Shown piece after piece: positions 1 to 7,678 of a stretch of 64,000 nucleotides of DNA. A program made the position numbers and the translations under genes. Location of the stretch: the NCBI RefSeq assembly GCF_014268885.2, contig NZ_CP077095.1, forward strand, positions 4,123,001 through 4,187,000, written 5' to 3'. Under the pieces are notes generated by a model that was not told where the DNA came from, searched no databases, and saw only the letters and a list, made by a program, of their open reading frames with translations. This DNA comes from Pseudomonas xantholysinigenes (GTDB lineage: Bacteria; Pseudomonadota; Gammaproteobacteria; Pseudomonadales; Pseudomonadaceae). Positions within the stretch are counted from its first letter, which is position 1. Every line of letters starts with the position of its first letter.

Positions 1-1524
1 CTGGTCGGCCTCAGCTACTTCGGCATCTACCACCAGGAATTCTCGCAAAGCGTCATCTTCGTGATGTTCGAATCCAACACCGCCGAAGCCGGGGAATACT
101 TCAGCCAGTACTTCAGCGTCTGGCTATGCCTGGCACTGCTGCTCTACAGCCTGGTCGCCGTACTCCTGTGGAAACGCCTGCGCCCGGTCAGCCTGCCCCT
201 GTACAGCCGCATCCCACTGGCCCTGCTGCTGGTGACCGCGACCCTGGGCTACCCCTTCTACAAACAGATGGTCTCCCAGCAACGCAGCTTCGCCGAAGCC
301 CAGGAAAAGGTCGAACAACGCATGGCCGCGGCAGTGCCCTGGCAACTGCTGGTCGGCTACCGGCAATACCGCGAGCAGCTCGACAACATGCAGGCATTGC
401 TGAACCAGAACGCCGCCCTGCCACCACTGCAGAACCTCAAGGACAACAGCGGCGACGCACCACGCACCCTGGTGCTGGTACTCGGCGAATCCACCACCCG
501 CGAGCACATGCACCTGTATGGCTATGGCCGCGATACCACGCCAAACCTCGATGCCCTCGCCGCCCGCGACAACAGCCTGACCGTGTTTCGCAATGTCGTG
601 TCGCCACGCCCGTACACCATCGAAGTCATGCAGCAGATCCTCACTTTCGGCGACGAGCAGCACCCTGACCGCTTCCTCACCGACCCGTCGCTGATCAACC
701 TGATGAAACAGGCCGGCTACAAGACGTTCTGGATCACCAACCAACAGACCATGACCAAGCGCAACACCATGCTCACCACCTTCTCCCAGCAGACGGACGT
801 GCCGGTGTACCTGAACAACCAGCGCAGCCAGAACGCCAGCCAGTTCGACAGCGTGGTGCTCGAGCCCTTCGACAAGGCGCTGCGCGACCCGGCGCAGAAG
901 AAGCTGATCATCGTTCACCTGCTCGGCACCCACATGGATTACCGCTACCGCTACCCGGCGCAGTTCGAGCACTTCAAGGACAACGTCGGCGCGCCGGCGG
1001 CCCTGTCGCCCGACCAGGTGGAAACCTACAACTTCTACGACAACGCGGTGCGCTACAACGACTTTATCGTCTCGGACCTGATCAAGCGCTATTCGGCCAC
1101 CACGCCGAACGGCTTCCTGCTCTACCTCTCCGACCATGGCGAGGATGTCTACAGCTCCGGCAAGCATGACCGCCTGGGGCGCAACGAGGCCGACCCGACC
1201 CGGCCGATGTACACCATCCCCTTCCTGCTGTGGACCTCGCCCAGCTGGCAAGCGGCCCACCCTCGCGATTTGCAGGCCATGGCCAACCGCCCCTACAGCA
1301 GCGCGCACCTGATCCACACCTTGTCCGACCTGGCAGGCCTGAGCTACGACCACTTCGAGCCCGCCAAGAGCCTGGTCAGCCCGCAATTCAGCGCCAGCCC
1401 GCGCTGGATCGGTGACCCGTACGCAAAGAACGGGCTGCACGAATTCGACAAGCTGCCCGGCGCCAACGCTGACAAGGAACAACGCACCGCCAGCAGCGAT
1501 GTCGCTCGCCCCGGCGAAGGCTGA
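1..1524 (+). CDS. cptA: Phosphoethanolamine transferase, CptA-like (5' end outside window)
   Basis: Inner-membrane enzyme of the sulfatase/alkaline-phosphatase fold expected to transfer phosphoethanolamine from phosphatidylethanolamine to the lipopolysaccharide core. The reading frame is open from the first base, so the N-terminal membrane segments lie before the window; about 507 residues are visible. Seen: the FESNTAEA metal-site motif, two further membrane helices, the LGESTTREHMH motif carrying the expected Thr nucleophile, and the DHGED metal-binding motif near the C-terminus. The gene ends in a strong terminator. An internal GTG at base 61 lies inside a conserved segment and is not the start. 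The family is secure; CptA rather than an EptA paralogue is inferred from motif context. Confidence 0.85.
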   Translation: MVGLSYFGIYHQEFSQSVIFVMFESNTAEAGEYFSQYFSVWLCLALLLYSLVAVLLWKRLRPVSLPLYSRIPLALLLVTATLGYPFYKQMVSQQRSFAEAQEKVEQRMAAAVPWQLLVGYRQYREQLDNMQALLNQNAALPPLQNLKDNSGDAPRTLVLVLGESTTREHMHLYGYGRDTTPNLDALAARDNSLTVFRNVVSPRPYTIEVMQQILTFGDEQHPDRFLTDPSLINLMKQAGYKTFWITNQQTMTKRNTMLTTFSQQTDVPVYLNNQRSQNASQFDSVVLEPFDKALRDPAQKKLIIVHLLGTHMDYRYRYPAQFEHFKDNVGAPAALSPDQVETYNFYDNAVRYNDFIVSDLIKRYSATTPNGFLLYLSDHGEDVYSSGKHDRLGRNEADPTRPMYTIPFLLWTSPSWQAAHPRDLQAMANRPYSSAHLIHTLSDLAGLSYDHFEPAKSLVSPQFSASPRWIGDPYAKNGLHEFDKLPGANADKEQRTASSDVARPGEG

Positions 1525-1554
1525 AACCGCCCCTCTCCCCCCAACCCCCCTGCA

Positions 1555-1588
1555 GCCGATACCTGGACATCCAGGTATCGGCTTTTTT
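1555..1588 (+). terminator. Rho-independent terminator after the phosphoethanolamine transferase
   Basis: A perfect 12-bp stem (1555-1566 with 1571-1582) and a four-base loop are followed by six T residues. It lies 30 bases after the stop codon. Confidence 0.93.
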
Positions 1589-1996
1589 ATGCAGCGCATT
1601 GAAGGATGATTTTTTTTCTGGCAATGCAAATACGCCGTACTCATGCCACTACAAATAGACGAAGACAATCGTCATTGTGCATCGACACCCACCTATAAAA
1701 ACGGCGAACAAAAGAAAGAATCAACGTCAAAAGGCACTTTTGCCACAGTTCCAACCTATCAAAATGACGAATGATGTCATTCCAAAAGGGAATGATGTAA
1801 CGAGTAATGCTCGTTTGTTCCCCGCGCCTTTCAAGGCCAATACTGATTTCCATCAATGCAATCGTGACCGCCATGGCCGTGGAGCAGCCATCGGCCAACG
1901 TGCGTCCGCGCACGCGCTGTGCGTCGCTACAACTGCAAGTGGAAGGAACACAACAAGAACAACAACTCACTTGAATGCAGATCAAATAGGTTGCCC
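1589..1996. other. Intergenic leader region upstream of the permease
   Basis: About 400 bases with no convincing gene and a visibly lower GC content than its surroundings. It must contain the promoter of the permease gene. The only structure that stands out is a short inverted repeat listed separately. No lysine-riboswitch architecture was recognised. Confidence 0.5.
1777..1795. promoter_or_regulatory. Short inverted repeat in the permease leader
   Basis: TCATTCC and GGAATGA arms (7 bp) are separated by five bases. The word GAATGATGT also occurs twice here as a direct repeat. It could be an operator for a regulator of the permease gene; no binding protein can be named. Confidence 0.3.
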
Positions 1997-3550
1997 ATGA
2001 CCCTTTCCAACAACACCACAAGTTCGCCTGCCGCACCGCCCTCCTCAGGCCACCTCAAGCGCACCCTGACCAGCCGCCACCTGAACATGATCGCCATCGG
2101 CGGATCGATCGGGACCGGGCTGTTCGTTTCCTCCGGCGCCACCATCGCCCAGTCCGGCCCGGGCGGCGCCTTGCTGTCGTTCGCGGTGATCGGGCTGATG
2201 GTGTATTTCCTGATGACCAGCCTCGGCGAACTGGCCGCTTGCATGCCGGTCAGCGGCTCGTTCTCCACCTACGCCTCGCGCTACGTGGAAGAAAGCTTCG
2301 GCTTCGCCCTCGGCTGGAACTACTGGTACGCCTGGGCCGTGACCATCGCCGTGGACCTGGTGGCGGTGCAGATCATCATGACGTACTGGTTCCCCGACAC
2401 CCCCGGGGTAATCTGGAGCGCGGCATTCCTGGGCTTGCTGTTCGCCCTCAACGTCGCCTCGGTACGCTTCTTCGGCGAGGCCGAATTCTGGTTCGCCCTG
2501 ATCAAGGTGGTGACCATCATCGTCTTCATCATCGTCGGCGTGCTGATGCTGCTGGGCATCCTCGAAGGCGGCCAGGACGGCGGCGCCCACCTCTGGCAGC
2601 TCGGCGAAGCACCGATCGCCGGCGGCCTGCCGGCGCTGATCGGCGTGGCGATGATCGTCGGCTTCTCGTTCCAGGGCACCGAGTTCGTCGGCATTGCCGC
2701 GGGCGAGACGGAAAACCCCGGGCGCAACATTCACAAGGCAGTGCGGCAGATCTTCTGGCGCATCCTGCTGTTCTACGTGTGCACCATCATCGTCATTGGC
2801 CTGTTGATCCCCTACACCGACCCGCGCCTGCTCAAGGACGGCCTGTCCGACATCACCATCAGCCCGTTCACCCTGATCTTCTCCAAGGCCGACATGCTCG
2901 CCGCCGCCGCCGTGATGAACGCGGTAATCCTCACCTCGGTGCTGTCGGCCGGCAACTCGGGCATGTATGCCTCCTCGCGCATGCTCTACAGCCTGGCCCT
3001 GGAACGCAAGGCACCGGCGATCTTCGCCCGGCTCACCCGCAGCGGCACCCCGGTATGGGCGCTGCTGGCCACCGCGGCGGTGGCCGGTCTGTGCCTGCTG
3101 AGCTTCCTGTTCAGCCCCGGCAAGCTCTACCTGTGGCTGCTCAACACCTCCGGCATGCTCGGCTTCATCGCCTGGCTGGGCATCGCCGTCAGCCACTACC
3201 GCTTCCGCCGTGGCTACCTGCACCAAGGCCACGACCTGGCCCGGTTGCCCTACGTGTCGAAGTTCTTCCCGATCGGGCCACTGTTCGCCTTCGGCCTGTG
3301 CCTGGTGGTGATGCTCGGGCAGAACTACCAGGCGTTCCTCGGCGGGCAGATCGACTGGATCGGCGCCCTCGCCACCTACGTCGGCCTGGTGCTGTTCGTG
3401 CTGATGTGGCTGGGCCACAAGCTGCTCACCGGCTCGCGGACCGTGCGCTACAAAGACATGGATTTCTCCGTCATCGAGACCCGCAAAAACGCCGACACGG
3501 CCGCGAAAACCCACGCCAGCACCACCACGGCAAACCAGCTACCCGCCTGA
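1997..3550 (+). CDS. lysP: APC-family amino acid permease, LysP-like
   Basis: Proton-coupled inner-membrane importer of the amino acid-polyamine-organocation superfamily, most likely lysine-specific. The protein (517 aa) follows the E. coli LysP pattern closely through its first third: IAIGGSIGTGLFV in helix 1, GLMVYFLMTSLGELAA, FGFALGWNYWY and VTIAVDLVA. About twelve membrane helices are apparent. The start at 1997 is chosen because homology begins shortly after it and an AGG lies six bases upstream; an upstream in-frame start at 1919 would add a non-conserved tail. It is followed after 48 bases by an FAD oxidase, so import may be coupled to oxidation of the substrate. The exact substrate is inferred. 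Confidence 0.85.
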   Translation: MTLSNNTTSSPAAPPSSGHLKRTLTSRHLNMIAIGGSIGTGLFVSSGATIAQSGPGGALLSFAVIGLMVYFLMTSLGELAACMPVSGSFSTYASRYVEESFGFALGWNYWYAWAVTIAVDLVAVQIIMTYWFPDTPGVIWSAAFLGLLFALNVASVRFFGEAEFWFALIKVVTIIVFIIVGVLMLLGILEGGQDGGAHLWQLGEAPIAGGLPALIGVAMIVGFSFQGTEFVGIAAGETENPGRNIHKAVRQIFWRILLFYVCTIIVIGLLIPYTDPRLLKDGLSDITISPFTLIFSKADMLAAAAVMNAVILTSVLSAGNSGMYASSRMLYSLALERKAPAIFARLTRSGTPVWALLATAAVAGLCLLSFLFSPGKLYLWLLNTSGMLGFIAWLGIAVSHYRFRRGYLHQGHDLARLPYVSKFFPIGPLFAFGLCLVVMLGQNYQAFLGGQIDWIGALATYVGLVLFVLMWLGHKLLTGSRTVRYKDMDFSVIETRKNADTAAKTHASTTTANQLPA

Positions 3551-3560
3551 GAACCACCGC

Positions 3561-3580
3561 GCGGACCGGCAACGGTCCGC
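3561..3580 (+). other. Intergenic hairpin between permease and FAD oxidase
   Basis: An 8-bp GC-rich stem (3561-3568 with 3573-3580) with a GCAA tetraloop and no T-tract. It is more likely a transcript-stabilising or weak attenuating hairpin than a full terminator, because the next gene starts 19 bases later. Confidence 0.4.
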
Positions 3581-3598
3581 CCCTGACTGCCCGGGATC

Positions 3599-4894
3599 AT
3601 GATGAACAGCCATTTCCTCGACTCCTATTACGAAGCAACCGTGCGGCGTACCGCCTACCCTGCCCAGGCCGGCCGCACCACGACCCGCGTGTGCATCCTC
3701 GGTGGCGGCCTGGCTGGCCTGTCCACGGCCCTAGGGCTGGCCGAGCGTGGCGTGAGCGATGTGACCCTGCTCGAAGCCGAGCGCATCGGCCATGGCGCCT
3801 CGGGGCGCAATGGCGGCTTCGTGTTCGGCGGCTACAGCCTGGGCAACGCCGAGCTGCTGGCGACCCTGGGCGCCAGCGAGGCCCGACGCCTCTACCAGCT
3901 GACCCTCGATGCCGTCGACCTGATCCGCCAGCGCACCCGCCAGTACGCCATCGACTGCGACCTGGTCGACCAGGGGGTGATCCTCGCCAACTGGTTCAAC
4001 GACCCCGCGCGCCTGGACAAGCCCCGCCAATTGATGAAAGAGGCCTATGGCGTGGACTGGACCTACCTGTCCCCTGGCGAATTACGCGAGCAGCTCAAGA
4101 GCGGGCGCTATTACGGCGGCCTGCTCGAGCGCAACGCGTTCCACTTCCATCCGCTCAAATACGTCTGTGGCGTGGCTCGCGCCGCCAGCGACGCCGGCGT
4201 GACTCTGTTCGAGCACTCGCCAGTCACTCGGATCGAGAGAAAAGCCGGTGGTGGCTACATCGTGCGCACCGAACAAGGCGAGGTCCATGCCGAGGACGTG
4301 GTGTTTTCCGGCGGCGGCTATGCGCGCGGCGTGCACGCACCGGTCGAGCGCGCGGTGTTGCCGATCGCCACCTACGTGGTGACCACCCCGCCGCTGGGTG
4401 AACGCCTGCAAGAGGCGATTACCTGCCAGTCGGCGATCTACGACACACGCTTCGCCTTCGATTACTACCGCCCACTGCAGGACACACGAATCCTCTGGGG
4501 CGGGCGCATTTCCATCCTCGACCGCGGGCCGCAGGCAATCGCCAAATTGCTCAAGGCCGACCTGGCGAGCGTCTACCCACAGCTTGAAGATGTGCAACTG
4601 GAGTACTCCTGGGGCGGATTGATGAGCTACGGTCGGCACCAGATGGCCCAGATCGGCCAGGATGAACAGGGCATCTGGCACGCCGTCGGCTTTGGTGGGC
4701 ATGGCATGGCGCCCACCACCGTGGCCGGCGAGGTGCTGGCCGATGCCATCGCCCGGCGACTGCCGGTGCCCCAAGGGTTTGCCCGCTTCGGCCTGGAGCG
4801 CACCTATGGGCTGGCCGGGATGCTGGCCGCGCAGGCCACCTACAGCGCCTACCAGGCCCGCGATGCGTTCGATGCGCGGCGCCTGAATCGCTGA
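3599..4894 (+). CDS. FAD-dependent oxidoreductase, DAO family (PuuB-like)
   Basis: Cytosolic flavoenzyme of the D-amino-acid-oxidase superfamily, closest in feel to gamma-glutamylputrescine oxidases and related amine oxidases. The N-terminal Rossmann motif GGGLAGLSTALGLAERG (residues about 34-50) binds the ADP part of FAD, an acidic residue follows at LLEAE, and GASGRNGGF is typical of the PuuB-like branch. A GFGGHGM motif near residue 365 is the C-terminal FAD contact. Length (431 aa) is normal. Two adjacent ATG codons at 3599 and 3602 could both serve. Being downstream of a basic amino acid permease it may oxidise an imported amine or amino acid. The substrate is unknown. Confidence 0.8.
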   Translation: MMNSHFLDSYYEATVRRTAYPAQAGRTTTRVCILGGGLAGLSTALGLAERGVSDVTLLEAERIGHGASGRNGGFVFGGYSLGNAELLATLGASEARRLYQLTLDAVDLIRQRTRQYAIDCDLVDQGVILANWFNDPARLDKPRQLMKEAYGVDWTYLSPGELREQLKSGRYYGGLLERNAFHFHPLKYVCGVARAASDAGVTLFEHSPVTRIERKAGGGYIVRTEQGEVHAEDVVFSGGGYARGVHAPVERAVLPIATYVVTTPPLGERLQEAITCQSAIYDTRFAFDYYRPLQDTRILWGGRISILDRGPQAIAKLLKADLASVYPQLEDVQLEYSWGGLMSYGRHQMAQIGQDEQGIWHAVGFGGHGMAPTTVAGEVLADAIARRLPVPQGFARFGLERTYGLAGMLAAQATYSAYQARDAFDARRLNR

Positions 4895-5079
4895 ATCGCG
4901 TCACTCCGGCCAGTCACCGCGTCGCCTGGTCGACGAAGCAGGCGCCGCGGACGCGAGCCAGTAGGCCGGGAACAGGATCGCACCCGGTCAACGCCGGGCC
5001 GGGCAATGCGAGTAGCCATCCCCCCTACCCCGGCATAGCATGCAAGCCTGATGGTCGGCCTACCAAACGGACTTGGAAG

Positions 5080-6126
5080 ATGAACGCCAACACACGCCTC
5101 GATGTCATTGCCTTTGAACAACGCCCGCTCACCCAACCCCAGCGCGACACCCTGGAAACCTGCAGCCTCGAACAACTGCGCGACGTGCAACTGCGACGCC
5201 TACGCTGGTCGCTGAAACACGCCTGGCGCAACGTGCCCTGGTACCGCCAGCAGTTCGAAGCCATGGGCCTGCACCCCGAGCAGTTCCAGCAGTTGGAAGA
5301 CCTCGCCCGCTTTCCCTTCATCGGCAACGCCGAGCTACACCACCACTACCCGTTCTCGCTGTTCGCCGTTTCCCCACGGCAAGTGGTACGCCTGCAAGCC
5401 TGCCACGACGGCAGCGCCCGCTCACCACTCATTGGCTACACACGCAACGACCAGGAGGTCTGGGCGACGCTGGTCGCACGGTCACTGCGCGTTGCCGGCG
5501 CCCATGCCGGTGATCGCCTGTACGCGCTCGGCAGCCTGGACGGCGCCAGTGCCGGCCTGCAACTGGGCGCTGAACGCCTGCACTGCGCACTGATCCCCCT
5601 GGCCGCGCGCGAAGCCTATGAACAGGTGCGCCTGCTATGCGACTTCCAGCCGCAAATACTGGTGGCAAGCCCCGCACAACTATTGGCCCTGGCGCCGGAG
5701 CTGGAGCGCCAGGGCGTCAGCCTGCCGGGCCTGTCGCTGCGCACCGTGCTGCTCGGCCCGCAACCATGCAGCACCAGCCTGCGCCACGAGCTTGAGCGCC
5801 GCCTGGGCGTCCAGACCTTGGCCTTGTACGGCGTATCGGCGCTGATGGACCCGGGCATCGGCATGGAATGCCTGGAATCAGGTGATGGCATCACGCTGTG
5901 GGAAGACCACTTCTACCCCGAGATCATCGACCCCGACAGCGGCACGCCACTGCCCGATGGCCAGTTCGGCGAGGTGGTGCTGACCACCCTGAGCCGCGAA
6001 GCGCTGCCGATGATCCGCTACCGTACCGGCGAGATCGGCCGCTTGCTGCCAGGCACCAGCCACAGCATGCGCCGCCTCGAACGCCTCGCCGGCCCCGAGG
6101 CCAAGCCCCTGCGCCAGAGCGCCTGA
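5080..6126 (+). CDS. Shortened phenylacetate-CoA ligase-like (PaaK family) protein
   Basis: Adenylate-forming-fold protein clearly related to phenylacetate-CoA ligase: the GYTRND segment, WEDHFYPEIIDPDSGTPLPDG, and LPMIRYRTGEIGRLLPGT all match PaaK signatures. Two parts needed for normal ligase activity are missing. The Gly/Ser/Thr-rich nucleotide loop expected just before GYTRND reads HDGSARSP. The protein also stops at residue 348, right after the MRR segment, so the C-terminal lid domain of about 90 residues is absent; PaaK is usually about 430-440 aa. No frameshift explains this, because the next gene starts 14 bases later. The ribosome-binding site is weak. It may be a non-catalytic or altered enzyme, or a decaying paralogue. 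Confidence 0.75.
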   Translation: MNANTRLDVIAFEQRPLTQPQRDTLETCSLEQLRDVQLRRLRWSLKHAWRNVPWYRQQFEAMGLHPEQFQQLEDLARFPFIGNAELHHHYPFSLFAVSPRQVVRLQACHDGSARSPLIGYTRNDQEVWATLVARSLRVAGAHAGDRLYALGSLDGASAGLQLGAERLHCALIPLAAREAYEQVRLLCDFQPQILVASPAQLLALAPELERQGVSLPGLSLRTVLLGPQPCSTSLRHELERRLGVQTLALYGVSALMDPGIGMECLESGDGITLWEDHFYPEIIDPDSGTPLPDGQFGEVVLTTLSREALPMIRYRTGEIGRLLPGTSHSMRRLERLAGPEAKPLRQSA

Positions 6127-6140
6127 ACAGGACCCGCGCC

Positions 6141-6899
6141 ATGACCGTCATGCACCCGCTGCAAGTCGCCGATATCCGCCGCGAAAGCGCCGACACCGTG
6201 TCGATCGCCTTCACCGTACCCGCGCACCTGAGCGCGACCTACCGCTTCCAGCAAGGGCAGTACCTGCAGCTCGAAGCCCAGTTGCAAGGTGAGCCGGTAA
6301 GACGTTCGTATTCGATTTTCAGCGCCCCTGACGACGGCGAGTTGCGGGTGGCGATCCGGCATGTGCCGCAAGGCCGTTTCTCCAGCTATGCCAATACCCA
6401 ATTGAGCGTGGGCGACACCCTGCTGGTCATGCCACCGGCAGGTTCGTCCTATCGCCCCGAGCCACAAGCCCCGGTCCACCATTGCCTGGGCATGGCCTCG
6501 GGCAGCGGCATCACCGCGTTGCTGCCGATCATCAAGACCACCCTGGAAAACGACAACGACAGCCGCTTTACCTTGGTCTATGGCAACCGCGACCGCGCCA
6601 GCCTGCTGTTCGGCGAACGCCTGGCCGCGCTGCAGGCCCTGTATGGGCAACGCCTGGAACTGATCCTGTTGTTCAGCCGGGAAAGCAACGACAACGGTCT
6701 GCCGTCCGGGCGCCTGGACCTGGCCATGTGCGACACGCTGTTCCGTGAATGGATCGACGTCAGCCGGCTCGACGCGGCGTTCCTGTGCGGCCCGCAGGCC
6801 ATGGTCGAGACGGTGGGAGGGGCGCTGAAGGATTACGGCCTGGCGGCCGAGCGCCTGCATTTCGAACGCCTGGCCGAGCCCAGGCTGCAGCCCTGCTAG
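6141..6899 (+). CDS. Ferredoxin-NADP reductase-like flavoprotein (PaaE-like, no 2Fe-2S domain)
   Basis: Oxidoreductase of the FNR superfamily (252 aa). The FAD-binding RRSYSI motif is at about residues 54-59, an NAD(P)-binding GMASGSGITALLP segment follows at about 116, and CGPQAMVE sits near the C-terminus. In PaaE and related reductases a plant-type ferredoxin domain follows; here the chain ends after the reductase part and no CxxxxCxxC cluster is present. The start at 6141 has a purine-rich AACAGGA upstream and lies 14 bases after the PaaK-like gene, so the two are almost certainly co-transcribed. It could hand electrons to a separate ferredoxin, or act as a flavin reductase. The partner is unknown. 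Confidence 0.75.
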   Translation: MTVMHPLQVADIRRESADTVSIAFTVPAHLSATYRFQQGQYLQLEAQLQGEPVRRSYSIFSAPDDGELRVAIRHVPQGRFSSYANTQLSVGDTLLVMPPAGSSYRPEPQAPVHHCLGMASGSGITALLPIIKTTLENDNDSRFTLVYGNRDRASLLFGERLAALQALYGQRLELILLFSRESNDNGLPSGRLDLAMCDTLFREWIDVSRLDAAFLCGPQAMVETVGGALKDYGLAAERLHFERLAEPRLQPC

Positions 6900-6909
6900 G
6901 GCCCGAGGG

Positions 6910-6934
6910 CCTTGCGCTGCCCGGCAGCGCAAGG
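6910..6934. terminator. Hairpin between convergent genes
   Basis: An 11-bp perfect stem (6910-6920 with 6924-6934) lies in the 46-base gap between two convergent stop codons. There is no clear T-tract on either strand, so it is probably a weak bidirectional terminator. Confidence 0.5.
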
Positions 6935-6945
6935 CGAACGTGCAC

Positions 6946-7665
6946 TCAATCGCGGTCGCGATGGTCGGCGACGCCGCGCATCCAGTAGCCCTTGCCGCGC
7001 ACCAGGCGGCGCTGTATCGAGCAGGTTTCGGTGAGGTAGTCACGCACCTCGTTGACCGCCTGCGCCTCGCTGGCAATCCAGAACTGGCCGATCCCCGAGG
7101 GTAGCTGCAAACGCTTGATACCTTCGAGCAACAAGTTGCTGCCGGCCGGGTGCTCATCACGGAAGTACCACTCGCAATTGACCGTGGCCAGCGAATCCAC
7201 CGCCTGCAGTTCACTCAGGCTTGCCGCCTCCAGCACCACCAGTGCGCGGTCGCGCGGCGACAGGCTCTCGAGAATACTCATCACCGCCGGGGTGCCAGTC
7301 TCATCGGCGGCCAGCAGCATCCACTCGGCATCGTCCTGGGGCTGGAAGCCGCCGCGCAGGGCCGAGCAGCCAATCTGCTCACCGACCCAGGCCCGCTCCA
7401 CCCAACGTCCCGCAGGGCCATGGTCATGGCGCACGAAGTCGACCTCGACCCGGGCCGATTGCGGAAAATGCCGGCGGATGGTGTAGGCGCGGGTCACTTG
7501 GCTGCCACCGCTGGGCAGGAACAACTTCAGCCATTGCCCCGCCTGGCAAGGTGGCACCTCGGCAAACAGGTCGCCCTTCAAGGTGACACGCCGCACCAGC
7601 GGCGTGACATCACGGATATCGGTGACTTCGAGGTTGTATTTCATTTTTTTGCGAAATTCGAGCAT
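6946..7665 (-). CDS. Siderophore-interacting protein family flavin reductase (ViuB/SIP-like)
   Basis: Cytosolic NAD(P)H-dependent flavoprotein of the family that reduces ferric siderophores to release iron. The FAD-binding motif RAYTIRR, the VDFVRHDHGPAGRW segment and the C-terminal FRDEHP/ GYWMRG segments fit the SIP fold. The start at 7665 is preferred because a GGAG lies five to six bases upstream; a later Met at 7644 is possible. It is the last gene of the efflux operon, 13 bases after emrB. That position is unusual and hints that the pump or its substrate has a connection with iron chelators, which is inference. Confidence 0.82.
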   Translation of the reverse strand: MLEFRKKMKYNLEVTDIRDVTPLVRRVTLKGDLFAEVPPCQAGQWLKLFLPSGGSQVTRAYTIRRHFPQSARVEVDFVRHDHGPAGRWVERAWVGEQIGCSALRGGFQPQDDAEWMLLAADETGTPAVMSILESLSPRDRALVVLEAASLSELQAVDSLATVNCEWYFRDEHPAGSNLLLEGIKRLQLPSGIGQFWIASEAQAVNEVRDYLTETCSIQRRLVRGKGYWMRGVADHRDRD

Positions 7666-7678
7666 GAAGACTCCAGGT

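Noticed and set aside
124..1668. Long minus-strand frame opposite the phosphoethanolamine transferase
   Set aside because: Low-complexity Gly/Val/His-rich translation with no ribosome-binding site; a shadow of the GC-rich gene on the other strand.
1525..1996. Lysine riboswitch in the permease leader
   Set aside because: No conserved multi-helix junction or terminator pair was recognised.
2045..3514. 489-residue minus-strand frame opposite the permease
   Set aside because: Composition typical of an antisense shadow and no recognisable domain; the plus-strand permease is convincing.
5080..6140. Frameshift as an explanation for the short PaaK-like protein
   Set aside because: Only 14 bases separate its stop from the next gene, and no continuation of the missing domain is seen in other frames nearby.
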